The position numbers and the translations under genes are program-made. Under the pieces are notes generated by a model. The model was not told where the DNA came from and did not search any database. It was given only the letters and a program-made list of their open reading frames with translations. Positions 44,581-52,763 of a stretch of DNA of 64,000 nt are shown piece by piece (position 1 is the first letter of the stretch; each line of letters begins with the position of its first letter). This stretch comes from Streptomyces gobiensis (GTDB taxonomy: Bacteria > Actinomycetota > Actinomycetes > Streptomycetales > Streptomycetaceae): contig NZ_CP086120.1 in the NCBI RefSeq assembly GCF_021216675.1, positions 2,400,501 through 2,464,500 on the forward strand, written 5' to 3'.

Positions 44581-45462
44581 TTAAGCTAGTTGACGGACCT
44601 TGTGCAGATGGTCGCGGGTCCTGGCCGGAGAGAGGCTGCTCTCGACCAAGCGGTCCAGCACCTGGGCGTACTGTGCGACATCCTCCGCTTTGTCGAGATA
44701 GAGCGAGCCGGTCAGCTGCTCCAGATAGACGACATCGGGGATTTCCGGTTCCGGAAAGCGCAGCAGGGTGAAGGCGCCGCTCTCGGCAGGATGGCCGCCG
44801 AGCTCGAACGGCACCACCTGAAGCGTGACATTCGGCCGCTCGGAGAACTCCGCGAGATGGCGCAGCTGGGCATCCATGATGGCGCGGCTGCCAAAGGGGC
44901 GCCGCAGCGCGGCCTCGTCGAGGACGCAGCGGAACTGCGGGGCGTTCTCGCCGAGCAGCAGCTTCTGCCGCTCCATCCGCAGGGCGACCCGCCGGTCGAT
45001 CTCCTCCTCGGACATCCGGGTCTTGTGGCCGCTGGCGACCACCGCGTGGGCGTAGCCCTCCGTCTGCAGCAGTCCGTGGACGAACTGCACCTCGTAGGTA
45101 TGGATTTCTGCGGCGGCGCCCTCCAGGCCCACATAGGTCTGGAACCAGGCAGGCAGCACATCGCTGTAGCTGTGCCACCATCCCGCGATGCTGGACTCCC
45201 GCGCGAGATTGAGCAGGGGCTCGCGCTCGGCCTCGTCGGTGACGCCATAGAGGGTGAGCAGATCCGCGACATCACGCGCCTTGAAACTCACCCGGCCCAG
45301 CTCCATCCGGCTGATCTTCGATTCGGATGCCCGGATCGAATACCCAGCCGCCTCACGGGTCACCCCGCGCGACTCCCGGAGCCGCCGCAACTGGGACCCG
45401 AGCAGGATGCGACGCACCATCGACCCACTCGAACCACTTGTCCCATTCGCCCCACCACTCAC
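44581..45462 (-). CDS. WhiJ-like XRE-DUF5753 regulator
   Basis: A 293-residue protein. The Cro/C1 helix-turn-helix is LRRLRESRGVTREAAGYSIR with ASESKISRMELGRVSFKARD; the DUF5753 domain follows (IAGWWHSYSDVLPAWFQTYV, VQFVHGLLQTEGYAHAVVAS, PNVTLQVVPFELGGHPAESG, VVYLEQLTGSLYLDKAEDV). WhiJ-type proteins work with DUF397 partners in development and antibiotic control. GTG 45462 is used; ATG 45420 (MVRRILLGSQ) is possible. The divergent ATPase gene and the nearby DUF397 gene complete a WhiJ-like set. The ATGCACGTGCAT palindrome lies upstream. Confidence 0.92.
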   Translation of the reverse strand: MSGGANGTSGSSGSMVRRILLGSQLRRLRESRGVTREAAGYSIRASESKISRMELGRVSFKARDVADLLTLYGVTDEAEREPLLNLARESSIAGWWHSYSDVLPAWFQTYVGLEGAAAEIHTYEVQFVHGLLQTEGYAHAVVASGHKTRMSEEEIDRRVALRMERQKLLLGENAPQFRCVLDEAALRRPFGSRAIMDAQLRHLAEFSERPNVTLQVVPFELGGHPAESGAFTLLRFPEPEIPDVVYLEQLTGSLYLDKAEDVAQYAQVLDRLVESSLSPARTRDHLHKVRQLA

Positions 45463-45570
45463 CGGAATTACCCCTAATTTGATCGGACACTCGTCCCCGA
45501 TTGAAGGGCAGTCTGCCATCTTCGGGCTCCGTTGCGTGCCCGTGCGGTTACACACGATCGAAAGTTACAC

Positions 45571-45582
45571 ATGCACGTGCAT
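45571..45582. promoter_or_regulatory. palindrome ATGCACGTGCAT in the WhiJ-like intergenic region
   Basis: A 12-bp perfect palindrome between the divergent XRE gene and the ATPase gene. The 10-bp core ATGCACGTGC recurs twice upstream of the DUF397 gene (46551-46572). Candidate operator of the XRE regulator. Confidence 0.6.
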
Positions 45583-45687
45583 CTGCCCTTGCATCTGATG
45601 TTGGCATTGGGAACCATGGGAAGCGTCCAAGTGCACGGGGTGTCAACGCATTTGAGTCCCAACCGCCAAAGCCAGGGGGAGCTTGAT

Positions 45688-46230
45688 ATGGGGACCGAAG
45701 GATCGACCGTACTTGAGCCGTTATGGCAGGGCCTCCCACCGCTTGACTCCGGTGCGCTCTCCAGTTCCGCGTCCTGTGCACTGCCGTCGCACTACGAAGC
45801 GGTGAAGACAGCCCGGGAGTTCACCCGCGCCACACTGGGCGGCTGGGAGCTTTGCGATCACTTCGACAACGTCACGCTGGTCGTCTCCGAACTGGTGACG
45901 AACGCGCTTCGGCACGGACTGCCCACTGCCACCACCCCGGAGCTTGACCCTCCGGTACGGCTGCATCTGATGCGCTGGTCCGCACGGCTGGTCTGCGCGG
46001 TTCGCGACCCCAGCCGGAAGGCGCCACTGTCGGCCGATGCGGACGGCGAGGGGGGCGCTGGCGCCATCGCCGAGCTGATCGACCTCTCGGACTACACCGC
46101 CGAATCAGGGCGTGGGTTGTTTCTTGTGGAGTCGTTCAGCGACAGCTGGGGCTGGCAGCCCCTGGACGGAGCCCTGCCGGGAAAGGTCGTCTGGGCGCTC
46201 TTCCGCCTCGGCCCCATCAGTCCCGCGTGA
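45688..46230 (+). CDS. anti-sigma-like HATPase protein
   Basis: A 180-residue GHKL ATPase domain protein of the RsbW/AbaA-associated type. Motifs are the N box VTLVVSELVTNALRHGLPTA, a G1-like segment AELIDLSDYTAESGRGLFLV and WGWQPLDGALPGKVVWALFR. No His-phosphotransfer domain is present. RsbW proteins bind sigma factors and phosphorylate anti-anti-sigma factors; here the partner is unknown. AGGGGGAG lies 7 nt before the ATG. It belongs to the WhiJ-like set with the XRE and DUF397 genes. Confidence 0.9.
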   Translation: MGTEGSTVLEPLWQGLPPLDSGALSSSASCALPSHYEAVKTAREFTRATLGGWELCDHFDNVTLVVSELVTNALRHGLPTATTPELDPPVRLHLMRWSARLVCAVRDPSRKAPLSADADGEGGAGAIAELIDLSDYTAESGRGLFLVESFSDSWGWQPLDGALPGKVVWALFRLGPISPA

Positions 46231-46246
46231 GCCGGCTCCGTACGGG

Positions 46247-46486
46247 TCAGTCGCGTATGAGGTGGTCGAACTCGCCGTCCTTGATGCCCAGCAGCATCGC
46301 TTCCACCTCGGCCGGGGTGTACACGAGCGCGGGTCCCTCCGGGAAGCGGGAGTTACGCACGGCCACCTCACCCGTGGCCAGCTTGGCGAACTCCACGCAT
46401 GTTCCCTGGGAATTGCTGTGCTTGCTCTTCTGCCAGGTGACCTCGTGGAGGTCCTGGGCTGCCATGCCGTTGTATGGGCGGTGCAT
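46247..46486 (-). CDS. DUF397 protein, BldB-like family
   Basis: A 79-residue acidic protein. DUF397 core: LHEVTWQKSKHSNSQGTCVE, FAKLATGEVAVRNSRFPEGP, ALVYTPAEVEAMLLGIKDGE. The family typically pairs with XRE-DUF5753 regulators, as with WhiJ. The start has GGGGGAG six bases upstream. It converges on the ATPase gene with 16 bp between the ends. Two copies of ATGCACGTGC lie 65-85 bp upstream of its start, linking it to the XRE gene's own control region. Confidence 0.9.
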   Translation of the reverse strand: MHRPYNGMAAQDLHEVTWQKSKHSNSQGTCVEFAKLATGEVAVRNSRFPEGPALVYTPAEVEAMLLGIKDGEFDHLIRD

Positions 46487-46737
46487 AGAGGACTCCCCCG
46501 GAATAGTTCAGTACCCAACTAGCCGGGATGATAGCTCTGTTCACCTGCATATGCACGTGCTGATGCACGTGCACGACCGACTGTTCTGTCGTCATTACCC
46601 CCGGTAAGAGATGTGGAAGGCGAGCCAGCGCCTCCCTGAACAGGGGGAAAGCGAGCTGAGTCGGTGCCCATGGCATGGAAATAGACGCATACCGCGCCGC
46701 GCAGGTTGCCTGCCGCCGACTCAGCGGCTCAGCGGGC
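46487..46737. promoter_or_regulatory. gap with two ATGCACGTGC boxes and a long imperfect stem
   Basis: ATGCACGTGC occurs at 46551-46560 and 46563-46572, 12 bp apart, beside TGCATATGCA (46546-46555). These are candidate operators for the DUF397 gene. Further right, GAGCTGAGTCGG (from 46651) and CCGACTCAGCGGCTC (from 46716) can form a long imperfect stem near the end of the ArsR-type gene. No gene was recognised here. Confidence 0.55.
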
Positions 46738-47016
46738 TCACTCCCACAGCCGCTCATACGGGGCCAGCCAGTCCCGTATCTCAGCGAGTGCCGCCACCTC
46801 CAGGCTGTAGTGCCGCTCCCGGCCGATCCGGCGCTCACTGACGAGACCGGCCTCCCGCAGCACCCGAAGGTGCTCCGAGAGGCTGGGGCGGCGCATATCG
46901 AAGCGAGCGGCCAGCTGCCGCACCGGCTGAGGCCCCTCCTCCCAGAGTACGCGCAGCACTTCCCGTCGGGTGGTGTTCGCGAGCGCGGCGAAGAGCGCGC
47001 CCTCTCGGTCGCCCAT
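46738..47016 (-). CDS. small ArsR-type winged-helix regulator
   Basis: A 92-residue regulator: LFAALANTTRREVLRVLWEE, PVRQLAARFDMRRPSLSEHL (recognition helix) and RVLREAGLVSERRIGRERHY with a C-terminal dimer helix. It has no Cys and no obvious metal-binding His/Asp cluster, so it belongs to the non-metal-sensing branch. It starts 4 nt after the rpsR stop and is thus the last gene of the zinc-starvation operon. The DNA target is unknown. Confidence 0.88.
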   Translation of the reverse strand: MGDREGALFAALANTTRREVLRVLWEEGPQPVRQLAARFDMRRPSLSEHLRVLREAGLVSERRIGRERHYSLEVAALAEIRDWLAPYERLWE

Positions 47017-47020
47017 GGCG

Positions 47021-47263
47021 TCAGCGGGACGTGGACGCGTACGGCAGCAGTGCCATCTCACGGGCGTTCTTGATCGCACGGGCGACCTGCCGCTGCTGCT
47101 GCGCGGTGATCCGGGTGACCCGGCGGCTGCGGATCTTGCCACGGTCGGAGATGAACTTCCGCAGCAGATCGGTGTCCTTGTAGTCGATGTAGGTGATACC
47201 CGCCGCGTCCAGGGGATTGGGGCGGGACTTGACGGGCTTGCGCGTGGTGACACGACGGGACAT
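47021..47263 (-). CDS. rpsR: ribosomal protein bS18 paralogue
   Basis: An 80-residue bS18 ([60 protein letters not shown]). It has no cysteines, so it is the zinc-independent type, while the main S18 elsewhere is expected to have them. It replaces the zinc form when zinc is scarce. It is encoded in the same minus-strand operon as rpmG, rpmE and the CobW-like gene, 48 bp after the latter. Confidence 0.94.
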   Translation of the reverse strand: MSRRVTTRKPVKSRPNPLDAAGITYIDYKDTDLLRKFISDRGKIRSRRVTRITAQQQRQVARAIKNAREMALLPYASTSR

Positions 47264-47311
47264 GGCGGGACCTCGTTGTTTTTTATGGGGACGTGGACGT
47301 CTCAGCGGTGG

Positions 47312-48472
47312 TTACGAGACGGGGTCGAGCAGTTCGTCAAAGGCGGGCGGCAGCAGCTTCCAGGCCTCCGGGCCGCCTTCGTACTCGGCATCGGTGAGCA
47401 GGCAGGAGTCCAGCAGCGAGCGCAGCGCGTCGGTGTCCAGGCCGGGTGAGGTGAACACCAGATGCTGGGCGCGGTCGCCGTGCTCGGGGTGCCAGTCGAG
47501 GGCGGCCGCCGCGCGGCGTACCGGCGGCACCATGTCCCAGGCGGCGTCCGGCAGCGCGGCCAGCCAGGGCCCGGCGTTCTCCACGCAGAGCGCACCGCCC
47601 GCGGAGTCCCAGGACAGCAGGGTGTCGGGCCGGTCGGCGAGCCAGAAGCGGCCCCGGCTGCGGGCGGCCGCGCAGGACAGGTCCTCCAGCGCGGCGTAGA
47701 GCCGTCCGGGGTGGAAGGGCCGTACCCGGTGCCAGACCAGCGTCTCCACGCCCTCGGCGTCCGCCTCCTGTGGCAGCAGCGCACAGGCGGGGTGCTGCCG
47801 GGCGGCGGCGGCCTCCACGTCAAACCCCGCTGTGGCGGCGGCGATGAACTCCTCGGCGTCGATCCTGACCTGGCGGGCCATGGGGTGCAGTTGGTGCAGC
47901 AGCGCCAGATCCGCCGCGTCGGCCGCCTCCTCGCCGTCCACCAAGGCCAGCACCGGGGCGTACTCCAACTGGCGCGCCCAGGTGTCGGCGACGGTGCGCT
48001 GGTCGGTCGCGGCGGCGGCGAGCCCCGCCTCGGCGAGATCGTCACCGTTGGCGAGATAGGGCAGCACCAGCGCCGGGTCCACGGCGGTGACCACTCCGGC
48101 CAGCCGCAGCGCGTCATCGCTGTGTGCGGCGATGACCTCGGCCATCGCCTTGGGCTCCACGGAGTCCCACAGCTCGACCACGGCCAGCCGGCACAGCCCC
48201 GTGTCCGCCAGCCGCTCCAGCTCCGGCACCAGGTCCTCGCGGAGCGCGCAGCAGGCGCAGTCGTTGACCAGCGGCGCCTCACCGGTGTCCAGCACGCCAC
48301 GGCACTCCCGTACGGTCCGGCGTACCGAGCCCTGCGAGGCGGCACTGGCCAGGTCGTGATGGAGGGCCACGCTGCCGGGCACGGCGGTCAGCAGCCGTTC
48401 GACGGCGGCCTTACGGGCGTCGGAGTGCAGCCCGCCGATGATGACGACGGGCAGCTTCTCACCTGCCTCCAT
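47312..48472 (-). CDS. CobW/COG0523-like protein lacking a P-loop
   Basis: A 386-residue protein in the zinc-starvation operon. It keeps the G3E metal motif [20 protein letters not shown] (CxCC) and the C-terminal CobW_C-like region ([40 protein letters not shown]). The usual GxxGxGKT/S Walker A is replaced by [20 protein letters not shown], with no GKT. GTP hydrolysis as in ZigA/ZNG1-type zinc chaperones is therefore doubtful. The start overlaps the rpmE stop (TGATG). Likely a zinc-binding or zinc-allocating factor; mechanism unknown. Confidence 0.87.
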   Translation of the reverse strand: MEAGEKLPVVIIGGLHSDARKAAVERLLTAVPGSVALHHDLASAASQGSVRRTVRECRGVLDTGEAPLVNDCACCALREDLVPELERLADTGLCRLAVVELWDSVEPKAMAEVIAAHSDDALRLAGVVTAVDPALVLPYLANGDDLAEAGLAAAATDQRTVADTWARQLEYAPVLALVDGEEAADAADLALLHQLHPMARQVRIDAEEFIAAATAGFDVEAAAARQHPACALLPQEADAEGVETLVWHRVRPFHPGRLYAALEDLSCAAARSRGRFWLADRPDTLLSWDSAGGALCVENAGPWLAALPDAAWDMVPPVRRAAAALDWHPEHGDRAQHLVFTSPGLDTDALRSLLDSCLLTDAEYEGGPEAWKLLPPAFDELLDPVS

Positions 48473-48726
48473 CAGCGGGCCTCGCGCTTGCCGTAGCGCC
48501 GCTCAAAGCGCTCGACGCGGCCAGCGGTGTCCAGGACCCGGGCGGTGCCGGTGTAGAAGGGGTGGCTCGCCGAGGAGATCTCCACATCGATGACGGGGTA
48601 GGTGTTGCCGTCCTCCCACTCAATGGTCTTGTCGCTGTCGGCGGTGGACCGGGTGAGGAAGGCGAAGTCGGCGGCCCGGTCGCGGAAGACGACGGGGCGG
48701 TACGGCGGGTGGATGCCGGGCTTCAT
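48472..48726 (-). CDS. rpmE: ribosomal protein bL31 type B, zinc-independent
   Basis: An 84-residue bL31 type [61 protein letters not shown]. It lacks the CxxC zinc site of the type A protein and substitutes for it under zinc limitation. It is second in the operon, 12 bp after rpmG, and its stop overlaps the CobW-like start. Confidence 0.95.
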   Translation of the reverse strand: MKPGIHPPYRPVVFRDRAADFAFLTRSTADSDKTIEWEDGNTYPVIDVEISSASHPFYTGTARVLDTAGRVERFERRYGKREAR

Positions 48727-48738
48727 AGACGCGTACTC

Positions 48739-48903
48739 CTAGCGCTCTTCGCGGAAAGCGACATGGCGGCCGGCGACCGGATCGTACTTACGCAGCTCCA
48801 GTCGGTCCGGGTCATTACGGCGGTTCTTGCGGGTGACATACGTGTAGCCGGTCCCAGCGGTGGACCGGAGTTTGATCACCGGGCGTATTTCATTGCGGGC
48901 CAT
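48739..48903 (-). CDS. rpmG: ribosomal protein bL33, zinc-independent
   Basis: A 54-residue bL33: [20 protein letters not shown] followed by [20 protein letters not shown] and [14 protein letters not shown]. There are no cysteines, so it is the zinc-free type. It is the first gene of the minus-strand operon. TATAGT on the minus strand ends 6 nt before the ATG, so its mRNA is probably leaderless and directly controlled by the Zur-type box upstream. Confidence 0.94.
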   Translation of the reverse strand: MARNEIRPVIKLRSTAGTGYTYVTRKNRRNDPDRLELRKYDPVAGRHVAFREER

Positions 48904-48960
48904 GCGGGTACTATACACAAACGAAAACCGTTTTCATTAGCTCCCGAGGAGGCCAGCCCC
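48904..48960. promoter_or_regulatory. divergent Zur-type operator and promoters
   Basis: GAAAACCGTTTTC at 48923-48935 is a perfect inverted repeat (6-bp arms, one central base) resembling the streptomycete Zur box. It lies between rpmG (left; -10 TATAGT, complement of 48910-48915) and rpmB (right). It falls where the -35/spacer of the rpmG promoter should be, so bound Zur would block it. GAGGAGG at 48945-48951 is the rpmB ribosome site. Confidence 0.8.
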
Positions 48961-49197
48961 TTGTCCGCCCACTGCCAGCTCACCGGTCGCGCACCGGTCT
49001 TCGGCAAACAGATCTCCCACTCACACCGGCGCACATCACGCCGCTTCAACCCGAACATCCAGCGCAAGCGCTACTGGCTGCCCAGTGAGCACCGCCATGT
49101 GCGTCTCACCCTGAGCGCCAAGGGCGTGAAGACCGTGGACACCATTGGCATCGAGAAGGCCGTCGCCCGGATCCGGGCCCGTGGAGGCAAGGTCTGA
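48961..49197 (+). CDS. rpmB: ribosomal protein bL28, zinc-independent
   Basis: A 78-residue bL28: [60 protein letters not shown]. Only one Cys remains, so the four-Cys zinc site is absent. TTG 48961 is chosen because GAGGAGG ends 9 nt upstream and the family starts (M/L)SAHC. The stop overlaps the rpsN start (TGATG). Confidence 0.94.
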   Translation: MSAHCQLTGRAPVFGKQISHSHRRTSRRFNPNIQRKRYWLPSEHRHVRLTLSAKGVKTVDTIGIEKAVARIRARGGKV

Positions 49198-49502
49198 TGG
49201 CGAAGAAGAGCAAGATCGCTAAGAATGAGCAGCGGCGTGAGATCGTCGCCCGATACGCCGAGCGCCGGGCCGCGCTCAAGGCGCTCATCCGCAACCCGGC
49301 CACCCCGGACGCGGAGCGCGCCGCCGCCCAGCAGGAGCTGAACCGGCAGCCACGGGACGCCAGCGCGACCCGGCTCCGTAACCGCGACAGCGTCGACGGG
49401 CGTCCGCGCGGGCACTTCCGTGCGTTCGGGCTCTCCCGGATCAAGCTCCGGGAGATGGCGCACGCGGGCCAGCTGCCGGGCGTCCGCAAGTCCAGCTGGT
49501 AG
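49197..49502 (+). CDS. rpsN: ribosomal protein uS14, zinc-independent
   Basis: A 101-residue long-form uS14: [80 protein letters not shown]. The CxxC pairs of the short zinc form are absent. It is co-transcribed with rpmB from the Zur-controlled region and completes the set of zinc-saving ribosomal proteins. Confidence 0.95.
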   Translation: MAKKSKIAKNEQRREIVARYAERRAALKALIRNPATPDAERAAAQQELNRQPRDASATRLRNRDSVDGRPRGHFRAFGLSRIKLREMAHAGQLPGVRKSSW

Positions 49503-49512
49503 CGGCTTCCCT

Positions 49513-49665
49513 CCATGTTGTGGGCACTCGCAGCCCCGCGAGGGGCTGTGGGTGGGCACAACACCGGCCACCGGCCCGCACCGGGCCAGCCCCGGGGCCC
49601 GGGGCGAAGCCCCGGTTTCCGGGAAGGGGCGGGATACGGGGAAACCCACCCCCCGGCACCCCGCA
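49513..49665. repeat. composite intergenic repeat copy R4 (modules B-A)
   Basis: CCATGTTGTGGGCACTCGCA, a central hairpin CAGCCCC GCGA GGGGCTG, then TGGGTGGGCACAACACCGGC, GGGGCGAAGCCCCGGTTTCC and GGGAAGGGGCGGGATACGGG. The central hairpin differs in sequence from R3 but keeps its pairing. No gene is present between rpsN and the DUF3048 gene. Confidence 0.82.
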
Positions 49666-49738
49666 GCCGCGCAGCGGCAGCTCCGTTCCGGGAGCCGGCG
49701 CGGCACCCTGGAGGTAGGTCCACCCCGGGAGGCTCGCC

Positions 49739-50701
49739 ATGGCGACAAAAACCGTGCTGGCCCTGCTGGCCGCAGTGATCGCCGGAGCACTCATCTTCTG
49801 GGCCTTCTGGGGCGCCGTCCAGCCCCAACTCGGGCAGCAGGACGACACCGAGCAACGCTCCCCGTACACCGGGCAACCGGCCGATCCGGCCCCGGTGCTC
49901 GCCGTAAAGGTCGACAACGCCAAGCAGGCCCGGCCGCACACCGGGCTCGACAAGGCGGACATCGTCTACGTCGAGAAGGTCGAGGGCGGGCAAAGCAGGC
50001 TGATCGGGATCTTCTCCAGCCAGCAGCCGGATTCGATCGGGCCGGTACGCAGCGCCCGGGAGTCGGATATAGAGCTGCTCCGGCAGTTCGACCGCCCCGC
50101 GCTCGCCTACTCGGGCGTACGGAAGGCGCTTATCGAGACCGTCGAAGAGTCCCCGCTCTACGCCCTGCCACCCGGCGACGCCCCCAAGGCATACTTCCGT
50201 GACCCCGACCGGCGGTCACCGCACAATCTCTTCGTCCGGCCCGAGGAGGCGCTGCGCGCAGCTCCCGACGCGAGCCTGAGCGAGGACATTGGCTTCCGCT
50301 TCGGCCCCCGGCCAGCGGACGGCAAGCCCACCGACGAGCGAACCGTCAGGTACGCCTCGGCCAGCACCTCGTTCAACTGGTCGGCCAAGGAAAAGCGCTG
50401 GCTGGCCTCGTTCGACGGCACACCGGCCCGGACAGAACAGGGCGAGCGGCTGGGCGCCCCGACCGTCGTCATCCAGCATGTGACCATGCAGCCTTCCCGC
50501 TACAAGGACGTCACCGGGGCCGTGACCCCGTATATCGAGACCGTGGGCAGCGGAAAGGCCACTGTGCTGCGCGACGGCCAGGCGTTCAACGCGACATGGC
50601 AACGGGAGACGGCCACCGACGGTACGAGCTTCAGCCAGCCCGGCGGCGAACCGATGCCCTTTGCCAGGGGCCAGGTCTGGGTGGTCTACGCCGACCGCTG
50701 A
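49739..50701 (+). CDS. DUF3048 (YerB-like) exported protein
   Basis: A 320-residue protein with an N-terminal signal anchor (KTVLALLAAVIAGALIFWAF). The DUF3048 domains follow: PVLAVKVDNAKQARPHTGLD, KADIVYVEKVEGGQSRLIGI, SIGPVRSARESDIELLRQFD, and the C-terminal SASTSFNWSAKEKRWLASFD and MPFARGQVWVVYADR. There is no lipobox Cys. Function is unknown; a surface or periplasmic-face role is likely. It lies between repeat R4 and the ABC exporter gene. Confidence 0.9.
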   Translation: MATKTVLALLAAVIAGALIFWAFWGAVQPQLGQQDDTEQRSPYTGQPADPAPVLAVKVDNAKQARPHTGLDKADIVYVEKVEGGQSRLIGIFSSQQPDSIGPVRSARESDIELLRQFDRPALAYSGVRKALIETVEESPLYALPPGDAPKAYFRDPDRRSPHNLFVRPEEALRAAPDASLSEDIGFRFGPRPADGKPTDERTVRYASASTSFNWSAKEKRWLASFDGTPARTEQGERLGAPTVVIQHVTMQPSRYKDVTGAVTPYIETVGSGKATVLRDGQAFNATWQRETATDGTSFSQPGGEPMPFARGQVWVVYADR

Positions 50702-50729
50702 GCGGCCCTTCCCTCTGATCCTCTGATCC

Positions 50730-50760
50730 TTGACCTGAACCATGGTTCAAGTCCTACGGT
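50730..50760 (+). promoter_or_regulatory. MerR-type promoter of the ABC exporter
   Basis: TTGACC (50730-50735) and TACGGT (50755-50760) are separated by 19 bp, the over-long spacing typical of MerR-activated promoters. The spacer contains TGAACCATGGTTCA, a 14-bp perfect palindrome at 50736-50749. A MerR-family activator would twist this DNA on ligand binding. No merR gene is adjacent. Confidence 0.75.
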
Positions 50761-50791
50761 CCTTACTACCGATTCTTTCCGGAGGTGCGGG

Positions 50792-52678
50792 ATGTCCATG
50801 GAGATGACCGCGTGGCACGCGCTCTACAACGCGCGACACGCAACGAAGGACCAGCGGCCCTTCTCCCGTGCCACACTGCGGCGCATCTTCGCGTTCGCCC
50901 GGCCACACCGCCGCAAGATCGCACTGTTTCTGCTCTTCAGCGTGGCCACCGCGCTGCTCGCGGTGGCCACCCCGCTGCTGGCGGGCCGAGTGGTCAACGC
51001 CATCGTGGAGGGAGCGGCGGAACGCACCGTTGTGCTGCTCGCCATACTGATCGCGTTGATCGCCATCGCCGAGGCGGGCATCGGACTGCTGACCCGCTCG
51101 TTGTCGGCCCGGATCGGCGAAGGGCTGATCCTCGATCTGCGTACCGCCGTCTATGACCATGTGCAGAAGATGCCCATCGCGTTCTTCACCCGGACGCGCA
51201 CCGGGGCGCTGGTCAGCCGACTCAACAACGATGTCATCGGCGCCCAGCGGGCGTTCAGCGATACCCTCTCCGGACTGGTCAGCAATGTGGTGACGCTGCT
51301 GCTCACCCTCGCGGTGATGCTCCAGCTCTCCTGGCAGATCACTCTGCTCGCGCTGGTCCTGCTGCCCGTCTTCGTACTGCCCGCACGCCGGATGGGCGCC
51401 CGGCTGGCCCAGCTCTCCCGCGAGGCCGCGAACCACAACGCCACGATGAGCACCCAGATGACCGAGCGGTTCTCCGCGCCCGGCGCCACCCTGGTCAAGC
51501 TCTTCGGCCGCCCGGAGCGGGAGTCCGCCGAGTTCGCCGAGCGCGCCAGCCGGGTGCGGGACATCGGGGTACGTACGGCCATGCTCCAGATGACCTTCGT
51601 CACCGCGCTCACCCTTGTTTCGGCCCTCGCCCTGGCGCTGGTCTACGGCCTCGGCGGCTTCTTCGCGCTGCGCGGCACGCTGGACGCCGGTGCGGTCGTC
51701 GCGCTGGCGCTGCTGCTCACCCGGCTGTACTCACCGCTGACCTCGCTGGCCAGCGCGCGGGTCGAGGTGATGAGCGCGCTCGTCAGCTTCCAGCGGGTCT
51801 TCGAGGTGCTCGACCTCAAGCCGCTGATCGAGGAGAAGCCGGACGCCCGGAAGGCCCCGGACGGCCCGCTGTCGGTCGAGTTCGACGCGGTGAACTTCGC
51901 CTACCCGTCCGCGGACAAGGTCTCGCTGGCCTCCCTGGAGGAGGTCGCCACCCTCGACATCCGTGGCGGCGAGCAGATCCTGCACGACGTCTCGTTCCGG
52001 GCCGAACCGGGCCAGCTGGTCGCCCTCGTCGGCTCCTCGGGGGCGGGCAAGTCCACCATCGCCCAGCTGGCGCCCCGGCTCTACGACACCGACAGCGGAA
52101 CGGTCCGGCTCGGCGGCGTGGATGTCCGGGACCTGAGCGCCGAGGCACTGCGCCGTACGCTGGGCATGGTCACCCAGGACGGCCACCTCTTCCATGACTC
52201 CATCCGCGCCAACCTGCTGCTGGCCCAGCCGGAGGCAACGGACGACGAGCTCTGGAACGCCCTGCGCCGGGCCCGGCTCGACGGCCTGATCGTCTCTCTG
52301 CCGGACGGCCTGGACACCATCGTCGGCGAACGCGGCTACCGGCTCTCAGGCGGCGAACGCCAGCGGCTGACCATCGCCCGGCTGCTGCTGGCCCAGCCCC
52401 GGGTCGTCATCCTCGACGAGGCCACCGCCCACTTGGACTCCACCTCTGAAGCGGCCGTGCAGGAGGCGCTGACCGAGGCGCTGGAGGGACGTACGGCGGT
52501 GGTCATCGCGCACCGGCTGTCCACGATCCGCGCCGCCGACCAGATCCTCGTCCTGGAGGCAGGCCGCATTGTGGAGCGCGGCACACACGAGGAACTGCTG
52601 GCCCTCGGTGGCCGCTACGAGGAGCTGCACCGCACACAGTTCAGCGAGCCGGAAGGGGAGCCGGTGGCGGCAGCCTGA
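50792..52678 (+). CDS. ABC exporter half-transporter (permease-ATPase fusion)
   Basis: A 628-residue exporter. Six helices (IALFLLFSVATALLAVATPL, VVLLAILIALIAIAEAGIGL, VTALTLVSALALALVYGLGG) precede the ATPase. Walker A ALVGSSGAGKSTIAQLAPRL, signature YRLSGGERQRLTIARLLLAQ, Walker B PRVVILDEATAHLD and the H-loop VVIAHRLSTIRAADQILVLE are intact. It should act as a homodimer exporting drugs, lipids or peptides. GGAGGTGCGGG precedes the ATG. A 30-residue insert (KVSLASLEEVATLDIRGGEQ) widens the gap before Walker A. The MerR-type promoter suggests drug-inducible expression. Confidence 0.94.
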   Translation: MSMEMTAWHALYNARHATKDQRPFSRATLRRIFAFARPHRRKIALFLLFSVATALLAVATPLLAGRVVNAIVEGAAERTVVLLAILIALIAIAEAGIGLLTRSLSARIGEGLILDLRTAVYDHVQKMPIAFFTRTRTGALVSRLNNDVIGAQRAFSDTLSGLVSNVVTLLLTLAVMLQLSWQITLLALVLLPVFVLPARRMGARLAQLSREAANHNATMSTQMTERFSAPGATLVKLFGRPERESAEFAERASRVRDIGVRTAMLQMTFVTALTLVSALALALVYGLGGFFALRGTLDAGAVVALALLLTRLYSPLTSLASARVEVMSALVSFQRVFEVLDLKPLIEEKPDARKAPDGPLSVEFDAVNFAYPSADKVSLASLEEVATLDIRGGEQILHDVSFRAEPGQLVALVGSSGAGKSTIAQLAPRLYDTDSGTVRLGGVDVRDLSAEALRRTLGMVTQDGHLFHDSIRANLLLAQPEATDDELWNALRRARLDGLIVSLPDGLDTIVGERGYRLSGGERQRLTIARLLLAQPRVVILDEATAHLDSTSEAAVQEALTEALEGRTAVVIAHRLSTIRAADQILVLEAGRIVERGTHEELLALGGRYEELHRTQFSEPEGEPVAAA

Positions 52679-52763
52679 GCGACGGGTGTCCTGGGCGTAG
52701 CGTGGCGTGGACGGACGAGTGCACCCACCGCGAGCGCGGCGAGCGACCGTCGTCGCGCGGGGC

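Noticed and set aside
46675..47073. A 132-codon plus-strand frame starting MEIDAYRAAQVACRRL
   Set aside because: Antisense to the ArsR-type gene over most of its length, with no domain.
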